Assembly (NCBI GenBank): GCA_007922195.1
Contig: ML682005.1
Coordinates: 34,060,167 to 34,124,166 of the forward strand
From: Podocnemis expansa
Lineage: Eukaryota > Chordata > Testudines > Podocnemididae
Direction: 5' to 3'
DNA length: 64,000 nucleotides
Both the position numbers and the translations under genes were made by a program. Below are positions 12,597 through 23,200 of this stretch, piece by piece; within the stretch, counting starts at the first letter, position 1; each line of letters opens with the position of its first letter. A model generated the notes under the pieces. The model made no database searches and was not told the DNA's origin. It saw only the letters and a list, made by a program, of their open reading frames with translations.

Positions 12597-12725
12597 TGAG
12601 TAGATCATCGAGTCCAAAACCTCTGCTTAGTATGCAGAAGGTCCTGGGTTCAAGCCCCAGGGGGTTGGACTTGATGATCTCATGAAGTCCCTTCCAACCC
12701 TATGATTCGATTTGATTCTATTCTA
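12597..12725 (+). mobile_element. tRNA-derived SINE fragment with CR1-type tail
   Basis: A tRNA-like anticodon arm (tctgc-ttagtat-gcaga) is followed by a B-box-like segment, GGTTCAAGCCC, in a T-arm that pairs (cctggg...ccagg). It then passes directly into a CR1-type 3' end: ggttggacttgatgatct, followed by 'gaagtcccttccaaccc' and 'tatgattcgattt'. No A box is visible upstream, so the copy is truncated. The segment just before the tRNA part (agatcatcgagtcca) is the reverse complement of the start of the CR1 tail, so the whole can fold as a stem around the tRNA-like core. Sharing a LINE 3' end is how such SINEs borrow the CR1 machinery. Confidence 0.6.
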
Positions 12726-13125
12726 CTGTGGTGACGCTGAATTCTTTTAGGTGTATTGTATCTTCAATACTGCTGCCCCTCTTGCTGAAGGTTCTTTTCA
12801 CCACCATGTCAATGCTGCTGCTTTCCAATGCCACTGCTAGCCCACTGGAGGCCCAAAGAGCAATATTTTGGAGACCTCCAGCCCCCAACACATAATTAAG
12901 AGTGAATGGGGAACCCCCTTGAGCTGCTTAGAGTCCTAAGAAATTGGTTAGTCTGCTTATGTCCGGTGCCTGTTCTGCTTTACTCAGCCCTTTCTGGGCA
13001 TTTGCGGTTCAGTTCTCATACAAGCAACCCCTTCTCCCCCTCAGTCTGCTTACTAGAACCAGGGAAAAAAATCAGTAAATAATGCTTGATAATCCGCATA
13101 GATCTCTTAAACATTAGAGAAGTCC
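12726..13125. other. Non-coding stretch
   Basis: No gene or repeat recognised. Confidence 0.5.
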
Positions 13126-13133
13126 ATCTAGCA

Positions 13134-13711
13134 CAGTGGTTCTGAAACAGAGGAACCCATAGCCCTAGGAGTTTGTAGAGGGCATACATCATCAACTCAT
13201 CTAGATATTGCCTAATTTTACAAAAAGCTACATGAAAGCATTACCAGTCAGTACAAACTAAAATTTCATGCAGACAATGAATTGTTCATACTGTTCTATA
13301 TACTATACACTGAAATGTAGGCACAATATTTATATTACAGTTCATTTATTTTTATAATTATATGGTTAAAAATAAGAAAGTAAGCAATTTTTCAGTAATA
13401 TTGTGCTGTGACATTTTGTATCATTATGTCAGATTTTGCAACCAAGTAGTTTTTAAGTGATGTGAAACTTGGGGATATAGAAGACAAATCAGGTTCCTAA
13501 AAGGGGTACAGTAGTCAGGAACAGTAGTGTGGCAATGGGGGGGGGGAAGGCAAAGGGAGTTCAAGCCCTTAGGTGCTGGGCTGCAGGGGGGCACTGGGAT
13601 GGAGGGGGCTGCAAGGTGTGGGGTGGCTTTGGGCACCTGGGGGAGCATAAATGTGGGCTTGGTGTGAGCACCCTCATTACGCCACTGGTCAGAAATGGTT
13701 GAAGGCCACTG
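13134..13711. mobile_element. hAT-like (Charlie-type ends) element, outer copy of a nest
   Basis: The left end is CAGTGGTTCTGAAAC. The right end in reverse is CAGTGGCCTTCAACC. Both are versions of the CAGTGGTTCTCAAAC terminus seen in many vertebrate hAT elements. Flanks atctagca (13,126-13,133) and ctctagcc (13,712-13,719) agree at six of eight positions, consistent with an aged target duplication. No transposase is seen. A second, smaller element is inserted at 13,522-13,687. Confidence 0.65.
13522..13687. mobile_element. Small G-rich hAT-like element nested in another hAT
   Basis: The left end is CAGTAGTGTGGCAATG. The right end in reverse is CAGTGGCGTAATGAGG. Flanking 8-mers gtcaggaa (13,514-13,521) and gtcagaaa (13,688-13,695) differ at one position. 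The interior is strongly G-rich on the plus strand, with a run of ten G and many GGG tracts. It is non-coding. It lies inside the element at 13,134-13,711 and so inserted later. Confidence 0.6.
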
Positions 13712-14001
13712 CTCTAGCCACATGATAGCACCGCCTCTCACTAAAATAATGAATTGCCAGTTCTTGGTCATTGCAAAGTGGATTTTGGGAGAACCTTTTT
13801 TTTTTTTCTTTTTCCTGTGTAATTACATTAAACAGATTTAAGTCGTATGCATGTCTACAGCTATAATTTTTCCTTTCATCCTCACACCCACATTCTGCTT
13901 CCCTCTTCTACCTACTCTAACTTTACCTGTGCCTCCTTAATTCCCTGATTTGAATCTCTCCCCTACTTTGGTTCTTCCTCCAAACAGTTGGTTAACTCTT
14001 A

Positions 14002-14356
14002 GGGTGTGTTCACACAGCAGTCTTATTTTGAAACAACAGAGGTTGTTTCGAAATAAGAAAGGCCACGTTCACACGACGCACCATTGTTTCGAAACAACTT
14101 AAACCCCATGTGGGGATGAAACAACGTTGTTTCAAAATGATTGTTTCAAAACAATGCCGTCTGAACATGTTGTTTCGAAACAACAGTGACTCATTTCGAA
14201 ATAACTGTTGTCTGAACCTGCTATTTTGATCCCTGCTTTTTTCCTTAATTCGAATTAACAAACTGTTAATTCGAATTAACTTATTTTAGGCATTATTTCG
14301 ATACAACTTGTATCGAAACAACTTGTATCGAAATAACCCCGTGTGTGAACATAGCC
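14002..14356. mobile_element. Harbinger-like MITE with TTA target duplication
   Basis: It is 355 bp with ends GGGTGTGTTCACACA on the left and, in reverse, GGCTATGTTCACACA on the right. TTA flanks it at 13,999-14,001 and 14,357-14,359. The interior is built from repeated TTTCGAAA and TTCGAA palindromes (for example gtttcgaaataag and attcgaattaac) and has no transposase. The ends and TTTCGAAA building blocks match the 995-bp element at 54,217, so the two are length variants of one family. The TWA duplication points to PIF/Harbinger. Confidence 0.75.
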
Positions 14357-14989
14357 TTATATAATATCCTGTGTGATCTATGTGTAAATGGTAAAGCCTG
14401 CAAGGTTATGTCTACATTTCAATATAACCCCTGCTGTGTGGGACCCAAGCTCATGGACTCAGTGTTTCCAAGCCCATGCCTGGGCATCCACACTACCTCG
14501 CAAACCTGAATTTACAGTTGCTGGACCTGGATCTCACAGCTGTGCAAATACCACCCTACTGTACTACACAGACCTTTTGATTTGGATCCAAAGTTTGGGT
14601 TGTGTCCATGCTTCAGCATGAAATGACTGTGACCTGAGTCACAGTAGGATTTGGCCTCTGACCACACACCATTAACAGACGTGGGTCCTGCGTACTTTTT
14701 GATCAAGGTTACAGATGTGTGTGAACAGAAGAGCCTTGACTTAGATACTGTAGGAGAAAAGAAAAGGTTAAAATAAGAAAAATAAGTAGAAATGCCCAGG
14801 TGCTGGCTCAAGGCCTAACAAAGTAATCCAAAAACATGGGGCCTGAATGGAATGTACTGACAAGAGACAGGTTGTGAAAGGTCAACTTCACTGAAATTGG
14901 AAAAAAAAAAAAAAAGTGGAATTGTGAAAATTAGTATGAAAAATGGAAAAGTACCTGAAAGGCACAAGGTGCTGGGTTGGCCTAGTGCA

Positions 14990-15410
14990 GCAGAAATAAA
15001 GGTAATGCTTCGGTCAAACATCACGCCTTGACAGATGGCGATGTCCAGTGATGTGTGGATCTATCAAATTAATTGGTGGCAGCAAAAAAGGGATACATGA
15101 ACCAATCAAGGTACATTTGGATCCCAAGGGGGGGGGGCGAGTCAATAGGTCTGAGTAGGGTATAAGAATAGGAGCCCTGGAGCCCAGACTTTGTTCAGCT
15201 GAAGGGGGCGACAGTGAGTCCTGCTGTCAGTTGAGCTGTTCAGTTGCACTGAGCACACCAATGCTGCCAACAAATCTGTTGATATAGGTTGTTTGCCATA
15301 GTGCTATGTTGCAATAAAGCCTAGTCTGGCACCTTCATTTCTACAAGAATCTGTGATTGTTTTGGTTTCCTCGATCGTGAGTGTTGGCTGAGTTTACCTC
15401 TTGCACAGAG
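14990..15410 (+). mobile_element. LTR-like sequence, possibly a solo LTR
   Basis: A TATA-like box (tataagaa at 15,161) is followed about 150 bases on by a polyadenylation signal, AATAAA (15,313-15,318). A T/G-rich stretch follows (gattgttttggtttcc). This spacing and order are those of an LTR with U3, R and U5 parts. I could not fix TG...CA borders or a target duplication. No gag, pol or env remnant adjoins. It could instead be a degraded host promoter-like sequence. Confidence 0.35.
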
Positions 15411-15418
15411 GGTACGCC

Positions 15419-15605
15419 TAGGCTCTAAATCACTGGGCTAAGTTCCCACTAGAGATTTGAGCCAAAGGTAACCTCAAAATGTTAACCAAAGGAACACCTC
15501 GGCTTAGGATCACCAGGCTAACTGAGCTGCTGCTTAAGATCCAAGCCAAGCTCTACATCACTGAGCTAATGGAGTCCCCAATTAGGGATCTGAGCCCTAA
15601 GGGAT
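15419..15605 (+). repeat. Degenerate short tandem repeat
   Basis: About three loose copies of a unit reading 'ggctctaaatcactgggctaa ... gatttgagcc' start near 15,420, 15,500 and 15,548. The spacing is uneven (about 50-80 bases). It directly follows the LTR-like sequence and may belong to the same retroelement's leader. Non-coding. Confidence 0.5.
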
Positions 15606-16377
15606 AATCCTGAAGGAGCACACCATCAAAGATTCATGCATGCGTTCTCACACGTGGCCAAACTGATATCAGTGCTGGACACAGAACAACACTGACTGAT
15701 AAGAATGCATTGCGCCTGATACACCTGACCACATTCTGCTTGGCATACCACAGATATGTTGCAGACGTACTCTAATAGGTTCCTTTTGCCTTCTTTGGAA
15801 TGACTCTAGCAAACAGCCCATCATATTCAGAATTATCTAGATTGTGCCTAGGTTTCATGGGTTTACAACAAAGGGGCAAAGAGTAGATGGTGGAGATAGG
15901 GAGCCTGCTGAATTACCTGGTTCTTTGCTAGAAATAGTGAACAATAAAAAAATGCTTGTTTCAAACAACTGGAAAGAAATTTCCTTAATGACTATGTAAG
16001 GTATCTACAACTAACTGTCCTAACAATAGCCATGCACACAACTATTTTATTACAGGAAAGTCTCCTGTAATGCAGAAAGTTTAATCTAATTTTCTTAAAA
16101 ACATAGAAGAAAGTTGTTCAAAGCCTAATCTAAATTATATGTTATAAAGAATGGTATTCAGCATTTGACAGCAGGAATCACAATCAGTATTAATTGACCC
16201 AATTCCCTTCAAAATGTGAACTGGTGTCTAAAACCAAGAGGTATGTTGGTATACTACTGCTAGAATTCAAGTGACACACAGATCTCTGCCTGCATCTTGA
16301 CTGCCATTACATCACAGTCATTCCAAATGTGATGATAAAACCTTCCATGAGCCTCCTTGTAGGACAGTAACTCTCAA
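15606..16377. other. Non-coding stretch
   Basis: No gene seen and no clear repeat recognised. Confidence 0.5.
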
Positions 16378-16545
16378 GGCTTGTCTACACCCAAGATATT
16401 GCAGCTGGGCTGCTGTACCACTTCACTGAAGATGCTACTTACAGTTACATTGGTGAAACTGAGTTACTCAGGGATGTGGCTTTTCTGCCAGACCCATGGT
16501 GATGGTTATATTAACATAAGTTAAGTGGCTAGTATAAACTAAACC
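16378..16545. mobile_element. Short MITE with GGCTTGTCTACACC-type ends
   Basis: The left end is GGCTTGTCTACACC. The right end in reverse is GGTTTAGTTTATACTAGCC, a diverged partner. Length is 168 bp, non-coding. Ends of this kind (gg-ctatg/cttg-tctacac) recur at 50,775, 59,964 and 63,053. The target duplication is not clear, so the superfamily is undecided. Confidence 0.5.
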
Positions 16546-16714
16546 TCAGATAAATCACCACTGCTGTTACTATAAGGAATTATTTCATGTTCCTGGAGGG
16601 TGAAAGGATTTAAAGTTAAAATAAAAACTAACATACACTTTCTTCCAGACAGTAAAGCATACATGTCCATATCATAAAAAGCTGGGAGTCTCTTGGGTTC
16701 TCAATGAAAGTCAT

Positions 16715-17520
16715 TTGTTTCCAAAGTGCTCTGATAACAGCAATCTAGAGTTATGCACCTTAAGGTCCTGTCAACTGATCCACTTGTCCTGCAGCAAACC
16801 TCCTCCTGGCAATTCTTCCCAGTCCAACACTCCCTCCCATTGCTGCTTGTATACCCTGCCATTTCGCTCTCATTTCCACAATGCAGGGGCTCTGTCTTCA
16901 TAGCTTGACCCTCCAGTCAGATCACTATAGTCCTCTCCTTCTTGGTTTCTATTAAAGTTCTCCACAGCATCCCAGACAATCCTGAAGTCCACTGCCATGG
17001 ATAAGTCACTCTCAGTGACTGGTCTCAGTCAGTCTTTAACATCTCCGCCTTGGTTATGCCACTCATTCACTGGCTCTTCAAGGAATTCAGGTCTGACTCC
17101 TATTTTACATTCTAATCCAGGGGCCCTATTTCCAGGCATCAAAGTCTGTACTACCCCAAACTTTCCTGCCTCTCTCTAGACTACGTCCTACGTTTCTTAT
17201 TCTGGGTTCACATCCTCTACCCTAGCTAAACCTTCATCTCCTGTGTCCGCTAGATAAACCTGTATTCTTTAGGGAAAACCCCTTTGCCTCCCTGGAAGAA
17301 GGGAGAGGAACTGTAGTCCTCCTCCCTGAAACTTTTCTTCTGCTACCAGTTCCCTGGTTTTATAGAAGCCCTTCCTTTTCCTCCACATGTTAACTTCCCT
17401 TCATTAGGGTCCTCCTCACACTGTAACTATCCTCCATTTTGCAGCCTAATAATTATTTGGCCCATCTGACTTAAATTAATCCCTTTAGGATGGGTGTCAG
17501 GAGCACACCACATCACAGCA
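16715..17520 (-). mobile_element. C/T-rich block, possible LTR in reverse orientation
   Basis: About 0.8 kb is pyrimidine-rich on the plus strand and ends abruptly. Read on the minus strand, it opens near 17,520 with TGTGATGTGGTGTGC. A TATAAAA-like box follows (gggcttctataaaacc, about 17,360), then a purine-rich transcribed part. Two other blocks of the same style occur at 26,400-27,310 and 55,290-56,375. I found no target duplication or internal retroviral genes, so this remains tentative. Confidence 0.3.
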
Positions 17521-17639
17521 CTACATTCAGGGAGCTGACAAGAAATGTCTTGAGGAACTTTAAGGAAACAAATCTTCATACTTTTTTAAAGTAGGCCACC
17601 ATCATTAACAATATTAGTGTATTAGATTCTAAACAGAGA

Positions 17640-17712
17640 AGACACACACACACACACAAAGAGGCGCACACACACAAAGAGGCACACACACACAAAGAGG
17701 CACACAAAGAGG
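17640..17712 (+). repeat. CA-rich minisatellite with AAAGAGGC units
   Basis: An (AC)n run is interrupted at regular intervals by 'aaagaggc', giving units such as 'acacacacaaagaggc'. About four units with 12 to 18-base spacing are present. Confidence 0.85.
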
Positions 17713-18207
17713 CAGAGTCTGCTTCATTTCCCCAGTGCTATCTCCTCAAGTTTTCCCCCCCTTCATTTTCTTTAGAATAATTTGAAACACATACTCTAAC
17801 TCTTTAAAATGTCATGATTTAGCTCAGAGTTTTCCTAATGATCACATTGCTGTCTGGGGATTTGGTTCCTTGTTAGCCTTTAGTCCTAAAATGGCCCATT
17901 GAGCACTGTTGCTTTCTAATTATTTTAAGCATATCAATTACAGTTTCTTCTTAGTGTTTACATCAGAGACTTCTCTCCAAGAAATGGTATAAACTTTGGC
18001 ACAAAGTCTCAAACTCTGTTCCAAGAATGAGTGGCAAAAGTCATTAAAGAAATGACCAAAGAAGAAAATCTTTCTACACAATTCTCACTTTTTGTGTGTG
18101 TGTCAGTCAGATAGAAGAACTCTTCTTGAGGGATTCAACTTCTCTCTGCTTCAGCTGTAGCCAGAAATCTATTGATTACCAGGAGTCTTTTCAAAGATTT
18201 TCCTTTG
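17713..18207. other. Non-coding stretch
   Basis: No gene or repeat recognised. Confidence 0.5.
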
Positions 18208-18261
18208 AATAATAATAATAATAATAATAATAATAGGATCAACTTTTTTTTATAGGGAAAG

Positions 18262-18305
<44 letters not shown>
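18208..18305 (+). repeat. (AAT)n and (AT)n microsatellites
   Basis: An (ATA)n tract covers 18,208-18,235 and an (AT)n tract covers about 18,265-18,298, running into ACACAC at 18,305. They are separated by 30 bases. The (AT)n tract could extrude as a cruciform. Confidence 0.9.
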
Positions 18306-18639
18306 TCTTAATTAGAACCACTGTATTTTTCTAGGACATGTTATTTCATTGGTTAAAGAAAGGACATGTAAGAAATAAGCTTCATCAGAATACTTCTGCT
18401 ATGTGAAATTTCTCCCAGATGAAATGAGGGATGGAGCGGTACACCAAGACATAGCAAGAAAAGCCTGCTAATTCTATTTGCTACATTGCTGAAATCTCCA
18501 AATGGTTTTGTTCCAGTTGAGATCAGGGCTGAGATTCAAACTGTTTATGTATCTGTAAGAAGGAGTAGATGGATTTAGATAAGATGTTCTTGTCCTACAG
18601 TGCCCTCCATGCTTTCCCTTTCTTATCATTCTCCTGACA

Positions 18640-19330
18640 TGACAAGGGGCTTCATTCGGGGTTAAAGAAAGCTGGAATGCCCTGCAACAGCATTCCGGGG
18701 CCCCCTAATTTTAGGTGGCGGCATTTTGGGGTCCCCTAAAAATAGAAGAATATGCCAGAACACAGCATTCCAGTGCATTCCCCCAGGGCCGGCTCCAGAG
18801 GCTGCAGGCTAGAGCAAGCCAAACCAGCCCTCTCCCCCTTTCTCTGTAGCCTGCAGCAACCTTGGCCCTTCCTGCTGGGCCCAGGAGGCATGTGCAGCCC
18901 GGACCCAGTCTCGGGCCCATTTCCCCTTTCGCCAGCCAGCTGGTACCACAGCCTCCTTCCCCCTGGCCTGGTCTAGCCCAGATCCTCGGTGGCACAAATA
19001 AGGAGGCCCTTGGGGGGGGGGGGGGAACCAACCCCCCCCCCCCCCCCCCGGGGGGGGGGGGGGGGGGAAAAAGGGGGGGGGATGGTAGACTGGGAAGGTA
19101 TGGAGGTGGTTGGGGGGCTGAAGGGAGTGAAGATGGGAGGGCTGGGAGGTAGTGGGTTAGAAGGGTTGGTGAGTGGACATGGGGGCAGAGAGCTTAGGGA
19201 ATGTGGATTGGGGCTGAGGAAGACATGAGGAAAGAGGGTCTGATGGAGGAGGTGTTTTGGGGCAGTAGCTGGGGTGGGTGAAGGGGGCCTGGACTACATG
19301 GGGGGCAGAAATTTAGGAGGGTTCTGGGGC
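18640..19330. other. GC-rich, G-skewed block of unknown origin
   Basis: A GC-rich island in AT-rich surroundings. It includes 'cagggccggctcc' at about 18,785, which resembles a hAT-type terminus, although I could not find a paired right end. From 19,080 onward the plus strand is G/A-rich with almost no C. The frames spanning it come from composition and look non-coding. A striking homopolymer structure lies at 19,012-19,081. Confidence 0.45.
19012..19081. repeat. G-run, C18/G18 palindrome and G-run
   Basis: Fourteen G (19,012-19,025) are followed by a short spacer and eighteen C (19,032-19,049). Exactly eighteen G follow (19,050-19,067), then AAAAA, then nine G (19,073-19,081). It could be real foldback or quadruplex-forming sequence. 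The perfect equal-length C/G junction is also what a misassembly or polymerase error in a homopolymer would look like. Confidence 0.8.
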
Positions 19331-21157
19331 CCACCGAATTATACTTTAACCACTGACCTCACTCCCCATCCAGAGAGGCAGGATCACTGATATGAAGCCT
19401 GCTTGTTCTTGGTCAGGAGCTGCAGCTGTACATCTTAGATTTTGAGATAAGCAAGACCCTTACATCTACCAAGAGGAGGAATGGAAATGGGGTGAGAAGA
19501 AGTATTTGGACAGAAATGGATGACTGGGCCTCACCTATTGCTCTCTTCTCCTCCTGCCCAACACAGAGATTTTAAGTAAAGACTTATTGGCCCAGAGAAT
19601 TAGGTCTTAGAGTAAATAACTCTCTGAGATGCATTCACATCTCCCAGAACCATTGTTATAAGCTATATGCAGACTCAGGCAAATAACATGGCATCATTTA
19701 TATTTATTCGCATTTTCAACGTTTTCCTTACATCACAAGAGCTATAAATTTAAAATTAGAAAGAAAGAAAAGAAAAGAAAAGAAAGGAAGAAGCAGAACC
19801 CTGAGGTTTTTGCCTTGCCTGACACTGGCACCAGAAGGCCACCTCTTAGCATTGTTCAGCTCTTTCACAACTAATGATGCTTTCTTGTTTGTCTTTCATA
19901 TCACTGATTAACTTCTGGAAAGATGATGGGCCCATGTTAGATATATTGAAAAACTCATACAAAATATACTGTTAAGATTCCAGAGCTAATAGTATTATAA
20001 ACTTTTATAGATCATTTCCAAGTATATTTAATAGGAATAATAATAATGTCCTCATATAGTCTATAATTAAATTTCTATAAAATGAGTTCATAAGGATATT
20101 CCGTAACAAATATCACCAGCATTAAAAAAGAATAATATACAGAAGAGCCTCAATAATTGCATGGTAAAAATACTCACAGAATTCCATTATGGTCTAAACA
20201 CTCTAATTTCTAGTACTGTTAGTAGAGTGTTTTGAAGCAATAAGATTTCGTACTGACGTATTTTCAATAACAACAAATAAGATATTTTACAGGCTCTTTA
20301 ATTATGAAAATGATGTTACCATTTGACAAAATCAAACTTATTAATACTCTATATTTTATTTTTCAAAGTCTAACAAAACTTTTACAGTGAGGAGAACAAA
20401 AAGGGTTTTACTATATAGCCATGCCCTGATTTCATGCCATTTTATAAGAATATTGTAATAATTCTTAAAATATTAACATACAAATAATTATGTCTGCCTA
20501 ATAATTTAATCAGTACAACAGTAAGTTAATCCTTTTCTCTACTGCAGCTACTGAACTCCACACCCTTTCAAATCTTAATTCAATGATAGCTTATTTAAAT
20601 TGTAAATGATATCCTTTTGCTATAGGTTCTCACCTCTTGGTCCTGTTTAAGCTCCAATTCACAGCTTTATAGAAAAAAAATAAAAATATTCTTCATTTCC
20701 CTACTCAATTTTAGCAGTAGAATTCTTCTTTGATGTCTGTTTTACGCCTCACTTAGCACCTATATATCTCATATGAAAATCATTACCTACCTACTGCTCA
20801 TTCTAAGTTGTTATGCTCCTTTGCTTCACTTTGATTTGGTTGCCTTGGCGAAAGAGAAAGTACAGTTGGTAACATGTTAGCAATCTTCTCCTTATCCCCT
20901 GTTTGTCCCTCTTCTGTTCCTTAAATCCAACTTTTATAGAACTTTATAACTGTGCAAAAGATACTGAAATTAAAATAAGAATGATCTGTTTCTCCCACTC
21001 CCAAGCCATCAGTAAAAATCAATGCAAAGTATTACAGTGAGAAACTGCAAGATTATATTCAGTTCTAATAAGAGCTGGCTGGAAAATAGATTTTTTTTTC
21101 CTTTTCCCTCCTGGAAAAGGATTGAAAATCAAAAAGGTTTCAGATTTTTTTTTTTTG
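19331..21157. other. Long AT-rich non-coding stretch
   Basis: No gene is supported. A GAAA/GAAAA tract lies at about 19,759-19,790. The 20.0-20.7 kb part is particularly AT-rich. No mobile element recognised. Confidence 0.5.
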
Positions 21158-21212
21158 GAAGACAAATAGTACATAGCCCCTGCCCCAAAGATCTTACAAT
21201 TAGAATAAGGCA
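21158..21212 (+). mobile_element. MIR/L2-like SINE fragment, short
   Basis: The segment 'tagcccctgccccaaag' followed by 'atcttacaattagaataagg' is the middle part of an old amniote SINE family (remembered form: agtccctgccccaaagagcttacaatct). Only about 55 bases remain. It is in the forward orientation relative to the fragment at 33,283. Confidence 0.5.
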
Positions 21213-22675
21213 AAAGTGTAAGCCCCCTCACCACTTTTTTTTTTAAATGCAGATTCTGATTAATCGGGAAATATTTGGGGAATTTATGTGTAACTTGTCA
21301 AATTGTTTTGGTAAACTGCACAAAGTAAACAAAAACAGAAAAGAAAATGTTTCGTTTGAACATTTTTTAAACAAAACATTGTCTCTTTTTGGAAAATGAC
21401 TGTTTCAAAATATACTTGGAGTTTAATTTAAAAAAGAAAAAGAAATACAGAAAAACAACCCAAAATATTTTTAAATTATTTTTTGATATGACAGCAAACC
21501 AAAATGTCAGTTATCCACATGATTCCACTTACACTCTAAATCAGCAGTACAAATGCAGAGTGTGGGAAAGACTACAACATTCAAGCAATGCAAACAATGG
21601 TCGGAGGGCTTAGCTTGAAGAGGATGAACTAAAGGGAAAGAAAAGGGAAGCAGTACATTAAAATGAATACGGTGATGGGAAGAGGACAGCTGAGGTGTGA
21701 CGCAACTAAGGGGAGGAAGCTGGCGCCAGTTAGCACAGAGCATAGAAAATTCAAAAGAACTGTGGAATGTTCTCTGAAAGGACCCACGGTACTTTTGTCT
21801 ACCTCCACAGATGCTCCTACTGACTGCAATATCCAGTTCTTCTCTGCCGTTTCCCTGCCAACATCACATGGTGGTGAAGAAAGGAGAAGCACAAAACCAA
21901 AATTTTCAGTTAGGCACAGTGGGCATGGACCTAGGGGCATCTGTGGTCTAGGGGACCCTAACCAGTGGTGGATTACTGAACAGGCCAACAGGCCCCTACC
22001 TCTTGGCCAATTGGAAAACCTCACACAAACACAAAAACTCTGGCCCTGTCCTGTCCCTTGCTCTTCCTCTTCCTCTTGAGGCTTCATCTTATTGTAAGGC
22101 AGGGTTAGAAGCTGTGCCTAACCGCTTCTGGGGATTGGAGGGAGGAACTAATCTGCATGGGTTTAGTATTTGCATTAGCACAAAGAACATATTAGCATAA
22201 ATACACTATGGGTGAAAAGCAATATGGGTAATGGTGTTCAAAGTTGATCTGATCACAAATCTGTCAATATCTGTAATTCTACTGAAAAGAAACATGAGAT
22301 ACTGTCTTTTGTAATATGTTACTCTCTTGCTTGATCAAACTCTGGGTAGGTTACAGTTAAAGGGTAAAAGCTACCCTTAGCAAAAAAGAAACTTGTTAGA
22401 GAGCCCACTGCCTGTTTCAGCCTGAAAAACTTAAGACAGGGATGGGAGCTATGCTTGAGGCATTTGCCTCTCTCTCTGGCATCATTGTCAAATGATAGAT
22501 CTGGCTACACTTCTTTTGAGGTCTCTCTTTGTTATTTTAATGGAAGAAGCTGTTTCCAGCTACTTGAGGTTTAAGAGCTGAAATCACTGAGAAAAGCAAA
22601 CTCTCCCACTGATCTGAAATGACTAAGAGATGAAAATCCTCTCTCTGAGCTGAATCACTAAAGAGGAGCAGCAGA
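21213..22675. other. Non-coding stretch with a possible hAT end
   Basis: No gene recognised. Open frames on both strands at 21.63-22.09 kb (up to 152 codons) show no known domain. At about 21,965 the sequence 'cagtggtggattactg' resembles a hAT terminus and is followed by a 'caggcc...' segment like part of the 10,300 element, but no partner end was found. Confidence 0.45.
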
Positions 22676-22920
22676 TGGATTGAGTGACTGTGGGCTGGCG
22701 GACAGTGGGTGGAGCCAAGGGTCATGAGAGTGTCCAGCAGTGGGCTGGATGGCATGAGTGACCCTTGGGCAGAGCTGGCAGCCAGTAGGCGGAGCCAAGT
22801 GACAGTGAAAGCAGCCAGCAGCAGGCTGGATGGCGTGAGTGACCCGTGGGCAGAGCTGGTGGACAGCAGGTGGAGCGAGTGACCAGTGGTTGGTGCCGGC
22901 AGACAGCTGGCATGAAAGAT
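22676..22920 (+). repeat. Tandem repeat, about 81-bp unit
   Basis: About three copies share 'ggctggatggc(a/g)tgagtgaccc...tgggcagagctgg' and 'ggagccaag'. Landmarks recur at 22,743 and 22,824, and at 22,711, 22,791 and 22,872, giving a period of 80-81. Because 81 is divisible by three, open frames run through it on the minus strand with a repeated CPRVTHAIQP-like block, but nothing else supports coding. Confidence 0.8.
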
Positions 22921-22940
22921 ACTTCCCACATATCCTGGGG

Positions 22941-23200
22941 CATGTTGGGACCCTATTTAGCACTGATTTTTCAGATCAGTGCCAATTTTGCTAGTGAGTT
23001 AACATTTGCTGTTATGATGTGTGGAATCATGTTGGGAATCTGTTTTGCACTGATTCTCCAGATCACTGCAGGGTTTGCTATTGAGTTCACATGTGTTGTT
23101 ATGATATGTGGGATCATGTTGGGTACCTATTCTGCACTGATTTTCCAGATCAGTGCTAAGTTTTGTTATTTGGCCTTTTACATTCTGTTTTTACTACTAT
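22941..23200 (+). repeat. Tandem repeat, exact 87-bp period
   Basis: The landmark 'catgttggg' starts at 22,941, 23,028 and 23,115, an exact period of 87. Units carry '(c)actgattttycagatca(g/c)tg'. Two full copies and a partial third are present, at roughly 75-85 per cent identity by eye. The period equals 29 codons. A plus-strand frame from 22,846 to 23,322 (158 codons) stays open through all units and encodes a hydrophobic repeat of the form GIMLG...ALIFQI. It abuts the 81-bp array upstream. I do not claim it is a gene. Confidence 0.85.

Noticed and set aside
12620..12665. Possible functional tRNA gene (anticodon arm with AGT loop and T arm)
   Set aside because: No acceptor stem, D arm or A box is present and it runs straight into a CR1-type tail, so it is a SINE fragment.
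14404..14700. Possible further MITE starting GGTTATGTCTACATT
   Set aside because: The left end resembles the shared terminus, but I found no right end or target duplication.
17640..17712. Regularly spaced repeats considered as a CRISPR-like array
   Set aside because: Spacers are themselves CA repeats and the context is vertebrate; it is a minisatellite.
18711..19228. Proline- and glycine-rich frames on both strands
   Set aside because: They are translations of homopolymer C and G runs in a skewed block, not proteins.
21629..22087. Frames of 152 (minus) and 138 (plus) codons
   Set aside because: They overlap on opposite strands and show no family motif; part of the sequence resembles hAT-type repeat material.
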